Below, piece after piece: positions 37,299-45,185 of a stretch of DNA of 64,000 nucleotides (position 1 is the stretch's first letter; each line of letters starts with the position of its first letter). Made by a program: the position numbers and the translations under genes. The stretch is from Spiribacter salinus M19-40. Lineage in GTDB: Bacteria > Pseudomonadota > Gammaproteobacteria > Nitrococcales > Nitrococcaceae. The notes beneath the pieces were generated by a model, which saw only the letters and a program-made list of their open reading frames with translations, ran no database searches and was not told where the DNA came from. The DNA lies in the NCBI RefSeq assembly GCF_000319575.2, contig NC_021291.1:806001-870000 (forward strand). Reading direction: 5' to 3'.

Positions 37299-38047
37299 GC
37301 TGCACCTCCAAGGGGGGCCTTGAGCTTCTCAAGGAGTTCGCTGACGCTCGCCACCCTTGTCCCGGGAGCGCGAGCAGGTGGCTCGGTCACTTCCAGGACC
37401 GTCAGGCGTTGGCGGGCATCGACGCCCAATTCCGAGAGCTCGATGGACTCGATGGGCTGCTTCTTGGCCTTCATGATGGCGGGCAGCTTCGGATAGCGGG
37501 GGTCATGGAGTCGCAAATCGACGGTCACCACCGCCGGGCGAGTCAGGGCCAGCTCCTCAAGCCCACCGTCTATCTCGCGTGTCACCTCAATGGCGTCTGC
37601 CGTGATGTTCAGCGCCGAGGCTGCTGTTGCCTGGGCGCAGCCTCGCAGCGCAGCGAGCATCTGCCCGGTCTGATTGCAGTCATCGTCAATGGCCTGCTTA
37701 CCGAGCAGCACCAGATCGGGTTTTTCGCGCTCACAGATGGCCGCGAGCGTCTGCGCAACGGCCAGCGGCTCGATACTCGCTTCAGCGGTGGCCAACATCG
37801 CCCGGTCGGCGCCCATGGCAATTGCCGTGCGCAACTGCTCCTGGGCGCTTTCAGGTCCAATACTGACCACCAGAACCTCATCCGCGACAGCCGCTTCTTT
37901 CAGCCGGACGGCGGCCTCGACAGCCACTTCATCAAAAGGATTCATGGCCATTTTGGTGTTGGCGGTATCTACGCCGGATCCATCGCTGCGCACACGGATT
38001 TTTACGTACGCATCAACCACCCGTTTCACGCCGACGAGCACTTTCAT
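37295..38047 (-). CDS. etfB: Electron transfer flavoprotein beta subunit
   Basis: EtfB forms the heterodimeric ETF with EtfA and binds the AMP cofactor. The 250-residue protein starts MKVLVGVKRVVDAYVKIRV and has MNPFDEVAVEAAVRLKE, LGKQAIDDDCNQTGQM and the late IMKAKKQPIE (the recognition-loop region). ATG 38047 follows an AGGGGG site; longer in-frame starts lack family homology. It is the first gene of etfB-etfA-dehydrogenase and faces away from rne across a 470-bp spacer. Confidence 0.96.
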   Translation of the reverse strand: MKVLVGVKRVVDAYVKIRVRSDGSGVDTANTKMAMNPFDEVAVEAAVRLKEAAVADEVLVVSIGPESAQEQLRTAIAMGADRAMLATAEASIEPLAVAQTLAAICEREKPDLVLLGKQAIDDDCNQTGQMLAALRGCAQATAASALNITADAIEVTREIDGGLEELALTRPAVVTVDLRLHDPRYPKLPAIMKAKKQPIESIELSELGVDARQRLTVLEVTEPPARAPGTRVASVSELLEKLKAPLGGAA

Positions 38048-38517
38048 GGAGCCCCCTGGGGTCGAGTGTTCATGCTCCGAGCGTAACGGCGGCCCCAACG
38101 ACTCGACTGGTCTGACTGCGACCGCGTTTTGCACCTTAGCGGCATGGGTCGATCGCGGAATTTTCGCGACATGACAGGGCTTTGGACGCAATCGACGGAA
38201 ATTGCTACCCTCTCGGGGCTCAGCCGAGATGTTGAGGCGACCAGAGCGCCCCTCGGCGAGCGAGGACGAATGCTTTGAAGAGTCGGCGAGTAGCCGCCTC
38301 GGTAATGAAAAAACGATTTAAATTTACAACGCGCCTGCCCTGGCGCCCGCAAGTGGAATCCCCATGTCGGGTCTCTTAGCCCTGCGAATCAGCTGCCTCG
38401 CCACGCCGCCCGTCGGCGTGTGCGTGCCGTTGACGCTCGTCGCCCTGTGGCGGCGGTGCGCCGGCGCGCTGATCTCGCTGGCGGGGGCTTGGGGCAGTCG
38501 CCGGAGAACAATTCGGC
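38048..38517. other. Divergent intergenic region between etfB and rne
   Basis: These 470 bp hold no convincing gene. They must contain the promoters of the etfB operon (minus) and rne (plus). I see a 17-bp imperfect inverted repeat TCGCGGAATTTTCGCGA (38153-38169), about 105 bp from the etfB start, as a possible operator. Several short GC hairpins lie at 38210-38305, and an AT-rich patch with AAAAAACGATTTAAATTTACA lies at about 38308-38328. The 5' leader of rne is known in E. coli to be structured and autoregulatory, which could explain the length. No clear -35/-10 pair stands out. Confidence 0.5.
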
Positions 38518-41091
38518 ATGAAAAGAATGCTAGTCAACGCCACCCAGCCCGAAGAGCTGCGTGTGGCCCTGGTCGATGGCCAGATTCTCTACGACCTCGA
38601 CATCGAGACCCCCGCTAGAGAGCGTAAAAAAAGCAACATCTACAAAGGCCGCATCACGCGCGTCGAGCCGAGCCTCGAGGCCGCCTTTGTGCAATATGGT
38701 GCCGAGCGCCACGGCTTTCTGCCGTTCAAAGAAATCAGCCGCGAGTATTTCTCTGGCAGTGACGACACTGACCCCGCCAAGGTCTCGATCGCTGATGTGA
38801 TCAAAGAAGGCCAGGAAGTCGTCGTTCAGGTGGAAAAGGAAGAGCGCGGCAATAAGGGTGCGGCACTGACCACCTTTATCAGTCTGGCCGGGCGCTATCT
38901 GGTATTGATGCCCAATAACCCCCGTGCTGGTGGCGTCTCCCGGCGCATCGAAGGCGATGATCGCAGCGAGATTCGCGACGCCCTGAAAGAGATCGAAGTG
39001 CCTGAAGGAATGGGCTTGATCGTGCGCACTGCCGGCGTTGGTCGCAATGCCGAAGAGCTACAGTGGGACCTCGACTACCTGCTCAATCTCTGGAGCGCGG
39101 TCAAAAAAGCCGGAGAAACACAGGCTGCACCGTTCCTGATCTATCAGGAAAGCAACGTCATCATCCGGGCGCTGCGCGATTACCTGCGCGCCGATATCGG
39201 CGAGATCCTGATTGATGACCGTGAGGTTTACGAGCGTGCCCGGGAATTCGTTCAGCAGGTCATGCCGCATAACCTGCAAAAGCTCAAGTTCTACGACGAC
39301 CGGGTTCCGCTGTTTAGCCGCTACCAGATCGAAAGCCAGATTGAGTCGGCCTTTCAGCGAGAAGTTCGCCTGCCAAGCGGTGGACTGATCGTCATCGATC
39401 ACACCGAGGCGCTCATCTCCATCGATATCAACTCGGCTCGCGCCACCAAGGGCGCGGACATCGAAGAAACCGCACTGAAAACCAACGTCGAAGCCGCTGA
39501 GGAGATCGCCCGACAGCTACGGCTGCGCGATTTGGGTGGGCTGATCGTGATTGACTTCATCGATATGGGCCCAAATCGCAATCAGCGCGATGTGGAGAAT
39601 CGCCTGCGCGACGCCGTCAAGCAGGATCGGGCCCGGGTACAGGTGGGGCGAATCTCACGCTTTGGCCTGCTGGAAATGTCCCGTCAGCGCTTGCGCTCCT
39701 CTCTGGGTGAGTCTTCTTTGGAGGTCTGCAGCCGATGCAGCGGCCAGGGCACGGTGCGTAGCGTCGAGTCGCTCGCCCTGTCCGTCCTGCGGATCATCGA
39801 AGAAGAGGCGATGAAGGACAAAACCGGCAAAGTGCTCGCCCAGCTGCCCGTGGACGTTGCGACCTTCCTGCTCAACGAAAAGCGCACCATTCTCGGTGCG
39901 CTGGAAGCACGGAATGGCATCGAAGTCATTCTGATCCCGAATCGTCGTCTCGAAACGCCACATTACGAGCTACAGAGACTGCGCACGGACGAGGAAGAGC
40001 CGGCGGACACCAGTTACCGCATGGCCGGTGAGGATGTTGCCCCGAGCAAGGCTGAGGAGCTGCTCACTGCAGAGCGCCCGAAAGCCGAGGAGCCGCTGGT
40101 GAAAGGGGTAAGCCCCGCAACGCCTGCGCCCAGCCGAAAGGCGGCCGAGCCCACAACAAACATCTCGGAGCCAGTAAAAACGGCTGCGCAGTCCAGTCCG
40201 AGTGCGACGACGGAATCGGCGCAAGCCCCTGGCCTCCTGGGTTGGCTCAAGCGCATTGTTGTTGGTAGCGGCGAGCATGCGGATGCCGAAACAGAGCCTG
40301 AGGCCGGTAGCGCATCAGCAACGGACAAGAGCAAGGACGCGAGCACTGAACGTCAGAGCAACAGCAGTGGGCGTAGCAGTGGAGGAGGCCGTCGTCGTCG
40401 TAGCAGCAGTAGCAGTGCGGGAACGAGCAGTGGGTCTCGCAGCAACAGCAGCCGCAGCGGCAGCACGCGACGCAGTCGCCCTAACGGGAGTGAGGAGACC
40501 GCGCAGGAGGTGACGCCAGCGCAGCCAGAGACCGAAGCCGAGGCGCCGGAGACCGCGGATGGCAGTGGCACAGGCAGTAGCAGTTCAACCGGTACGGGGC
40601 GTAGCCGCCGTGGGCGCCGGGGTGGCCGTCGTCGGCGTCGCGGTGGCGCCAACGGGCAGGCACCAGATACGACTGAGGCCTCTGAGGCCACGCAATCCGA
40701 CGCGGATGCCAAAGTAGAGGCTGCCGCAGAGACCGCCGCAGAACCGGCTCCCCAGGCCGCGGAGAAACCGGAGGCCGCCGAAGAGACACCGGTCAGCAGC
40801 GAGGATAAACCGAAACCGCGCCGTCGCAGTCGTTCGAGCACGACGCGCAAGAAGAGCGAAGCGGCTGATCAACCCGCCACACCAGAGGCAGCGCCGTCAA
40901 CTAACGAGGCCAAAAGCACCGAGCCGGAGGCCGATGCGCCAGAGGCGGATGCGTCAAAAGCAAAGGCCGCGCCAAAAGCAAGAGCAAAGCCTAAGCCGAA
41001 GCCGAAGGCGAAACCGAAACCGAAAGAGGCATCGGCGGATGACCCCCGGCGTTGGTCGGGTCGGCCCCGTATCCCCTCTGAGGATAGCTAA
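38518..41091 (+). CDS. rne: Ribonuclease E
   Basis: RNase E is the main endonuclease of mRNA decay and of rRNA/tRNA processing and the scaffold of the degradosome. The 857-residue protein has the catalytic N-terminal half (S1 domain, 5' sensor, catalytic Asp in [12 protein letters not shown] and VIDFIDMG) and the zinc-link cysteines C404 and C407 (CSRCSG), the same numbering as in E. coli. Residues near 572-584 ([12 protein letters not shown]) resemble the membrane-targeting helix. The rest is disordered: acidic Ala/Glu stretches, two Ser/Arg-rich blocks and a Lys-Pro tail before [14 protein letters not shown]. It is shorter than E. coli RNase E (1061). Its end overlaps the convergent phosphatase gene by 4 bp. 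Confidence 0.96.
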   Translation: MKRMLVNATQPEELRVALVDGQILYDLDIETPARERKKSNIYKGRITRVEPSLEAAFVQYGAERHGFLPFKEISREYFSGSDDTDPAKVSIADVIKEGQEVVVQVEKEERGNKGAALTTFISLAGRYLVLMPNNPRAGGVSRRIEGDDRSEIRDALKEIEVPEGMGLIVRTAGVGRNAEELQWDLDYLLNLWSAVKKAGETQAAPFLIYQESNVIIRALRDYLRADIGEILIDDREVYERAREFVQQVMPHNLQKLKFYDDRVPLFSRYQIESQIESAFQREVRLPSGGLIVIDHTEALISIDINSARATKGADIEETALKTNVEAAEEIARQLRLRDLGGLIVIDFIDMGPNRNQRDVENRLRDAVKQDRARVQVGRISRFGLLEMSRQRLRSSLGESSLEVCSRCSGQGTVRSVESLALSVLRIIEEEAMKDKTGKVLAQLPVDVATFLLNEKRTILGALEARNGIEVILIPNRRLETPHYELQRLRTDEEEPADTSYRMAGEDVAPSKAEELLTAERPKAEEPLVKGVSPATPAPSRKAAEPTTNISEPVKTAAQSSPSATTESAQAPGLLGWLKRIVVGSGEHADAETEPEAGSASATDKSKDASTERQSNSSGRSSGGGRRRRSSSSSAGTSSGSRSNSSRSGSTRRSRPNGSEETAQEVTPAQPETEAEAPETADGSGTGSSSSTGTGRSRRGRRGGRRRRRGGANGQAPDTTEASEATQSDADAKVEAAAETAAEPAPQAAEKPEAAEETPVSSEDKPKPRRRSRSSTTRKKSEAADQPATPEAAPSTNEAKSTEPEADAPEADASKAKAAPKARAKPKPKPKAKPKPKEASADDPRRWSGRPRIPSEDS

Positions 41092-41567
41092 ACGAGCGAA
41101 TAGCGCTGGCAGAGTTCAGCCAGGAGACCATCGGATGCCGCCTCGACCAAGTCAAAGACGTGGCGGAATCCGGCGTCTCCGCCAAAGTACGGGTCTGGAA
41201 CCCAGCGCTCGGGTACATCCGGGGCGAAGCGCAGGAACGGATGGATTCGCGCACGCAGCGCCGAGGGTGCCTCTGCGATCAGCCAATCGTAATTCGCCTC
41301 ATCCATCGCAAGCAGATAGTCGAAGAATTCAAAGTCGTGGCTGTCCACCTGCCTGGCGCGCAGATCACTGATATCAACGCCACGCGTTTGGGCTTCGGTG
41401 TGCGAACGCGGATCTGGGCGCTTGCCGATATGGTAATCGTGGGTGCCCGCAGAATCGGTATGAATCGCTTCACCAAGCCCTGATGCTCTAACCCGCTCAC
41501 GAAAGACGCCCTCTGCGGTCGGCGAGCGACAAATATTGCCCATACAGACAAACAAGACGGCTGGCAT
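41088..41567 (-). CDS. Low-molecular-weight protein tyrosine phosphatase
   Basis: A 159-residue cytoplasmic phosphatase with the N-terminal P-loop C8-MGNIC-R14-S and the general-acid Asp in VPDPYFGG. In enterobacteria such enzymes (Wzb, Etp) act on tyrosine kinases of capsule synthesis, but no kinase is nearby, so the target is unknown. It lies 2 bp after kdsB as the last gene of the minus-strand envelope block; the same kdsB-phosphatase pair next to rne occurs in Pseudomonas. Confidence 0.92.
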   Translation of the reverse strand: MPAVLFVCMGNICRSPTAEGVFRERVRASGLGEAIHTDSAGTHDYHIGKRPDPRSHTEAQTRGVDISDLRARQVDSHDFEFFDYLLAMDEANYDWLIAEAPSALRARIHPFLRFAPDVPERWVPDPYFGGDAGFRHVFDLVEAASDGLLAELCQRYSLV

Positions 41568-41569
41568 GA

Positions 41570-42331
41570 CTAACCTTCTGACGACGAATGGTTGAGTTGT
41601 CTTTCCGCGGCCAGGAGGTCGGCGGCCGTATCAATACCTGGACCTGGCGTGGTGATGGCATCCACCACCTGGATCCACTCCCCTGCCTCGAGGGCGCGCA
41701 GTTGTTCCAGTTGTTCAAGTTGCTCCAGCGGACTTGCGGGTATACCGGCATGGCGTGCCAAAAACCCGCTGCGATAGGCGTAAATGCCGAGGTGCCGACG
41801 CGCCGCTGCTAACTGCAAGCCGGTATTACCTTCACGATCCCAGGGAATCGGCGCCCGGCTGAAATACAGGGCCCGGCCCAGGTGATCACTCAAGACCTTG
41901 ACAGTGTGCGGGTCATGCAAATCATCCGTATCGGTGATCGGCGCACAGAGCGTTGCCATCGCGGCGCGTGGCTCCGTTGCGAGAGCGTTAGCCACTTGAG
42001 CGAGCAGCGCAGAGGGCATCAGCGGCTCGTCCCCCTGGAGATTGACGACGATCGTGTCCGCATCCATGCCCTCACGCGCAACCACTTCCGCCAGGCGATC
42101 GGTCCCGCTCGGGTGATCACTCCGGGTCAAACAGACTTCCCCCCCAAGCGGCTTCACCGCATCGGCAATCCGCGAGTCATCCGTTGCCACAATTACCCGG
42201 TCTGCCCCGCTGTCGATCGCCCGCTGCCAGACGTGCGCGATAACCGGCCGGCCGGCCAGCGGCAGCAGCGGTTTGCCCGGTAGCCGTGTTGCGCCGTAGC
42301 GCGCGGGAATAATGACGGTGAATGAAGTCAT
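41570..42331 (-). CDS. kdsB: 3-deoxy-manno-octulosonate cytidylyltransferase
   Basis: KdsB activates Kdo as CMP-Kdo for the lipopolysaccharide inner core. The 253-residue protein has the nucleotide-binding start VIIPARYGATRLPGKPL, ATDD, SGTDRLAEV and NLQGDEPLMP, followed by FSRAPIPWDR and HLGIYAYR. It overlaps lpxK by 4 bp. Confidence 0.96.
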   Translation of the reverse strand: MTSFTVIIPARYGATRLPGKPLLPLAGRPVIAHVWQRAIDSGADRVIVATDDSRIADAVKPLGGEVCLTRSDHPSGTDRLAEVVAREGMDADTIVVNLQGDEPLMPSALLAQVANALATEPRAAMATLCAPITDTDDLHDPHTVKVLSDHLGRALYFSRAPIPWDREGNTGLQLAAARRHLGIYAYRSGFLARHAGIPASPLEQLEQLEQLRALEAGEWIQVVDAITTPGPGIDTAADLLAAERQLNHSSSEG

Positions 42332-43338
42332 TGACTCTTCTTCCCATGCGCATGGCGCGCTGCGGCCTGCTCAATCACCCGGTCAAGCGCACGAACACCA
42401 TCAGGGCTGAGGGCAGCCTGCACGGGGAGATACCAGACATCCTCCGACGCGAGTTCACGGCATTTCACCGCATCCTTTTCCGTCATGATAACCGGTTTCT
42501 CGTCATCAAACGTGATGTCAGAAGAACGGTAGCGGTGATGATCGCCAAACGCGTGTTGCTCAACCTCGTAGCCCAGCGCTTCCAGACTGGCGAAAAACCG
42601 CACAGGGTCACCAATACCGGCGATACCGTGCACCTGCGCGCCTGCCCCTGGCGGCGACCTCTGCGGTTTTGCGATACCGACCGGCGCCAACGCGAGGGGA
42701 GTCAGCACGAAATGTCCCTCGCCATGATCAACCTCTCCCCCGTTGCCAATTACCGCGTCCACACGCATCAAACGCATTGGCGGCTCCCTGAGCGGCCCGG
42801 CCGGCAAACACCGACGATTGCCCAACCCGCGCGCAGCATCAATCACCAGAACCTCAGCATGCCGACCCAGCGCGTAGTGCTGCAGTCCATCATCACTAAT
42901 GATCAGATCCACCGCTTCGCGTTCGAGCAGGGCCTGGCCAGCAGCTGGACGATCCCGGGCGATCGTCACTGGCGCGCCGGTGCGTTGCGCGATGAGCACC
43001 GCCTCATCGCCAACCGCTGCGGGGTGAGTTGTTCCCGAGACCGCCATCGGCCCCGCGAGTTGTCCACCATAGCCGCGTAAAATAACGCCTGGTTGATAAC
43101 CCAGGGCCCGGGCCCGCTCGACGAGCCAGATCACCAGTGGGGTCTTGCCTGCGCCACCCACGGTTACATTACCCACCACCACAACGGGCACCGAGAGCCA
43201 TCGCACCGGCAACAAGCCATAGCCATAGCCGAGTCGACGTAAAGCAGCGAGGCCGCGAAATCCGTAGGCAAGCGGTTGAAGCGCCGTGCTGATGAGCCCG
43301 CCCGCTTCCCAGAAGGCCGGCGTTCGTTTACCGATCAT
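42328..43338 (-). CDS. lpxK: Tetraacyldisaccharide 4'-kinase
   Basis: LpxK phosphorylates the lipid A precursor at the 4' position, at the inner membrane. The 336-residue protein has an N-terminal hydrophobic anchor region and the P-loop GNVTVGGAGKTPL, with GDEAVLIAQRTGAPV and ISDDGLQHYAL downstream. I chose ATG 43338 (MIGKRTPAFW); the longer in-frame start at 43398 lies deeper inside msbA. Even so the gene overlaps msbA by 11 bp, so the two are coupled. Confidence 0.94.
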   Translation of the reverse strand: MIGKRTPAFWEAGGLISTALQPLAYGFRGLAALRRLGYGYGLLPVRWLSVPVVVVGNVTVGGAGKTPLVIWLVERARALGYQPGVILRGYGGQLAGPMAVSGTTHPAAVGDEAVLIAQRTGAPVTIARDRPAAGQALLEREAVDLIISDDGLQHYALGRHAEVLVIDAARGLGNRRCLPAGPLREPPMRLMRVDAVIGNGGEVDHGEGHFVLTPLALAPVGIAKPQRSPPGAGAQVHGIAGIGDPVRFFASLEALGYEVEQHAFGDHHRYRSSDITFDDEKPVIMTEKDAVKCRELASEDVWYLPVQAALSPDGVRALDRVIEQAAARHAHGKKSQ

Positions 43339-45112
43339 GGGCTGCGCCGTCGCCCAGTCCAAACTGCAGCTGATGGAGAGCGGCGTAGGCACCACCATGC
43401 TGGATCAGCCCGGTGTGGTGCCCACTTTCGACCACGCGCCCTCCGTCAAGAACCAAAATACGATCAGCGCGCTCAATGGTTGAGAGCCGGTGAGCGATAA
43501 CCAGCGTGGTGCGCCCCTGCATGAGGCGCTCGAGTGCCCCTTGAATGTGCCGCTCGGATTCGGAGTCAAGCGCTGAGGTCGCCTCGTCGAGAATCAGCAA
43601 GGGAGCGTCCTTCAGGAGCGCGCGGGCAATCGCAAGCCGCTGACGCTGCCCGCCTGAGAGCAGCACGCCATTCTCCCCGATCTGGGTGTCGAACCCATCC
43701 GGTAGCGCTTCGATAAAACCGCGGGCATTGGCTGCCTCGGCCGCTGCAATAATTTCCGGTCGATCAGGGATTGGGTCTTGGCCGTAAGCAATATTTTCGG
43801 CAACGCTGGCGTTAAACAAAACCACCTGCTGGCCGACCAGCGAAATCTGACGGCGCAGTGCAGACAGCCGATAATCAGAGAGGGACACGCCATCCAGGCG
43901 AATTTCCCCTTCTGTTAGCTCGTAAAATCGCGGCAATAGACTCACCAGCGTGCTCTTACCACTCCCGGATCGCCCGACGATAGCGACCGTCTCACCGGCC
44001 TCAATGGTCTGATTGATCCCCTGCAGGACAGGCTGGGAGCGATCGCCATAATGAAAGCCTACTGCGTCTAGTTCGAGGCGCCCGTCGACACGTCCCGGGT
44101 CATACCGTCCAAGGTCTCGCTCCGGCGGCTCATCGATGATCTCGAAAATACTTTCTCCGGCTGCTATACCTCGTTGAATTTCCGCGTGAACTTTAGTCAA
44201 TCGCTTTAGGGGCTGCAGCAGCAAAAGCATGGCCGTCACGAAAGAAACGAACGTCCCAACGGTCACTGTGGTCATGCTGCCCTGGAGCGTGGCCAACCAG
44301 ACGACGACCGATAATGCCAGCGCCGCACAAAACTGTACGACCGGGGTACTGAGCGCCTGGGTTGCTGCGAACTTCATGAACTGCCGGGTGTTGCGCACGT
44401 TTGCCTTGGCAAAGCGGTCTCGTTCGATCTGCTGGGCGCCAAAAATGCGGACCTCATCACTGCCCTCAATGGCCTCCTCCGCCACATAGGCAATATTGCC
44501 GACCGAGCGTTGAATGGTATGACTCAGACGCCGGAAGCGCTTGCTGACATACCAGACGACACCGATCACCACCGGCCCAAGCAGCGTGAAAGTAAGGGTC
44601 AGCGACCAGCTGAGCCAGGCCATGTAGCCAAGCAAGAAGATCACAGTTGCACAGTCGCGAATAATGATGACAACGGCGTTCGTTCCAGCCTGTGCCACCT
44701 GCTCGACATTGTAGGTGAGCCGCGAGAGGAGCATCCCGGAGGAGGCTTCGTCGAAATAGCGTCGCGGCAGCGTTAAAAAGCGATCAAATACCTGTTCCCG
44801 CAAGCGCGCGATAACCCGACGACTAATCCAGGCTGTGCCGTACTGCGCAGCGAAACTACTCACGCCACGGATAATGAAAATGCTGAGGATGCCAACGGGG
44901 ATAAGACGCAAAATCGCCATGTCCCGCTCGACAAAGCCCGAGTCGAGCATCGGTTTGATCAGCCAGGCGAAACCCGCCTCAGTCGCACCGGTAATAACCA
45001 TGCCGAGCACCGCGATGAGGGCAACCTTCCAGTGCTCGAGCACATAACCCAGCAGACGCTGATAAATTGCCCAGCCTTCGACTTGGGGAGCACCCTCGCG
45101 GGCCACGTTCAT
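43328..45112 (-). CDS. msbA: Lipid A export ATP-binding/permease protein MsbA
   Basis: MsbA flips lipid A-core across the inner membrane. The 594-residue half-transporter has six transmembrane segments in the first ~330 residues and then the ATPase domain with Walker [10 protein letters not shown] (near residue 380), signature LSGGQRQR, Walker B LLILDEATSALD and an H-loop. ATG 45112 follows AAGGAA at proper spacing. The order comEC-msbA-lpxK-kdsB is conserved, but the exbB-exbD pair found between comEC and lpxK in some relatives is missing. Confidence 0.95.
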   Translation of the reverse strand: MNVAREGAPQVEGWAIYQRLLGYVLEHWKVALIAVLGMVITGATEAGFAWLIKPMLDSGFVERDMAILRLIPVGILSIFIIRGVSSFAAQYGTAWISRRVIARLREQVFDRFLTLPRRYFDEASSGMLLSRLTYNVEQVAQAGTNAVVIIIRDCATVIFLLGYMAWLSWSLTLTFTLLGPVVIGVVWYVSKRFRRLSHTIQRSVGNIAYVAEEAIEGSDEVRIFGAQQIERDRFAKANVRNTRQFMKFAATQALSTPVVQFCAALALSVVVWLATLQGSMTTVTVGTFVSFVTAMLLLLQPLKRLTKVHAEIQRGIAAGESIFEIIDEPPERDLGRYDPGRVDGRLELDAVGFHYGDRSQPVLQGINQTIEAGETVAIVGRSGSGKSTLVSLLPRFYELTEGEIRLDGVSLSDYRLSALRRQISLVGQQVVLFNASVAENIAYGQDPIPDRPEIIAAAEAANARGFIEALPDGFDTQIGENGVLLSGGQRQRLAIARALLKDAPLLILDEATSALDSESERHIQGALERLMQGRTTLVIAHRLSTIERADRILVLDGGRVVESGHHTGLIQHGGAYAALHQLQFGLGDGAAHDR

Positions 45113-45185
45113 GGCATATTCCTTATGGTTTCCCCATATCCTGCCGCCAGGTTGGTGGGCGATTTCCACAGTCCGCTGGCGCTGA

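Noticed and set aside
38364-38618. Open frame of 84 codons before and into rne
   Set aside because: It overlaps the rne start in another frame, lacks an RBS or homology, and is Arg/Cys-rich as random GC-rich frames are.
40372-40665. Ser/Arg-rich repeats in rne as a possible frameshift or contamination
   Set aside because: The reading frame stays open with the RNase E tail on both sides, and such low-complexity blocks are normal in this region of the protein.
41701-41740. Short EQLEQLEQL repeat in kdsB as a microsatellite expansion
   Set aside because: Other KdsB proteins have the same SPLE-x-x-E-x-LEQLR segment at the same length, so nothing appears to be inserted.
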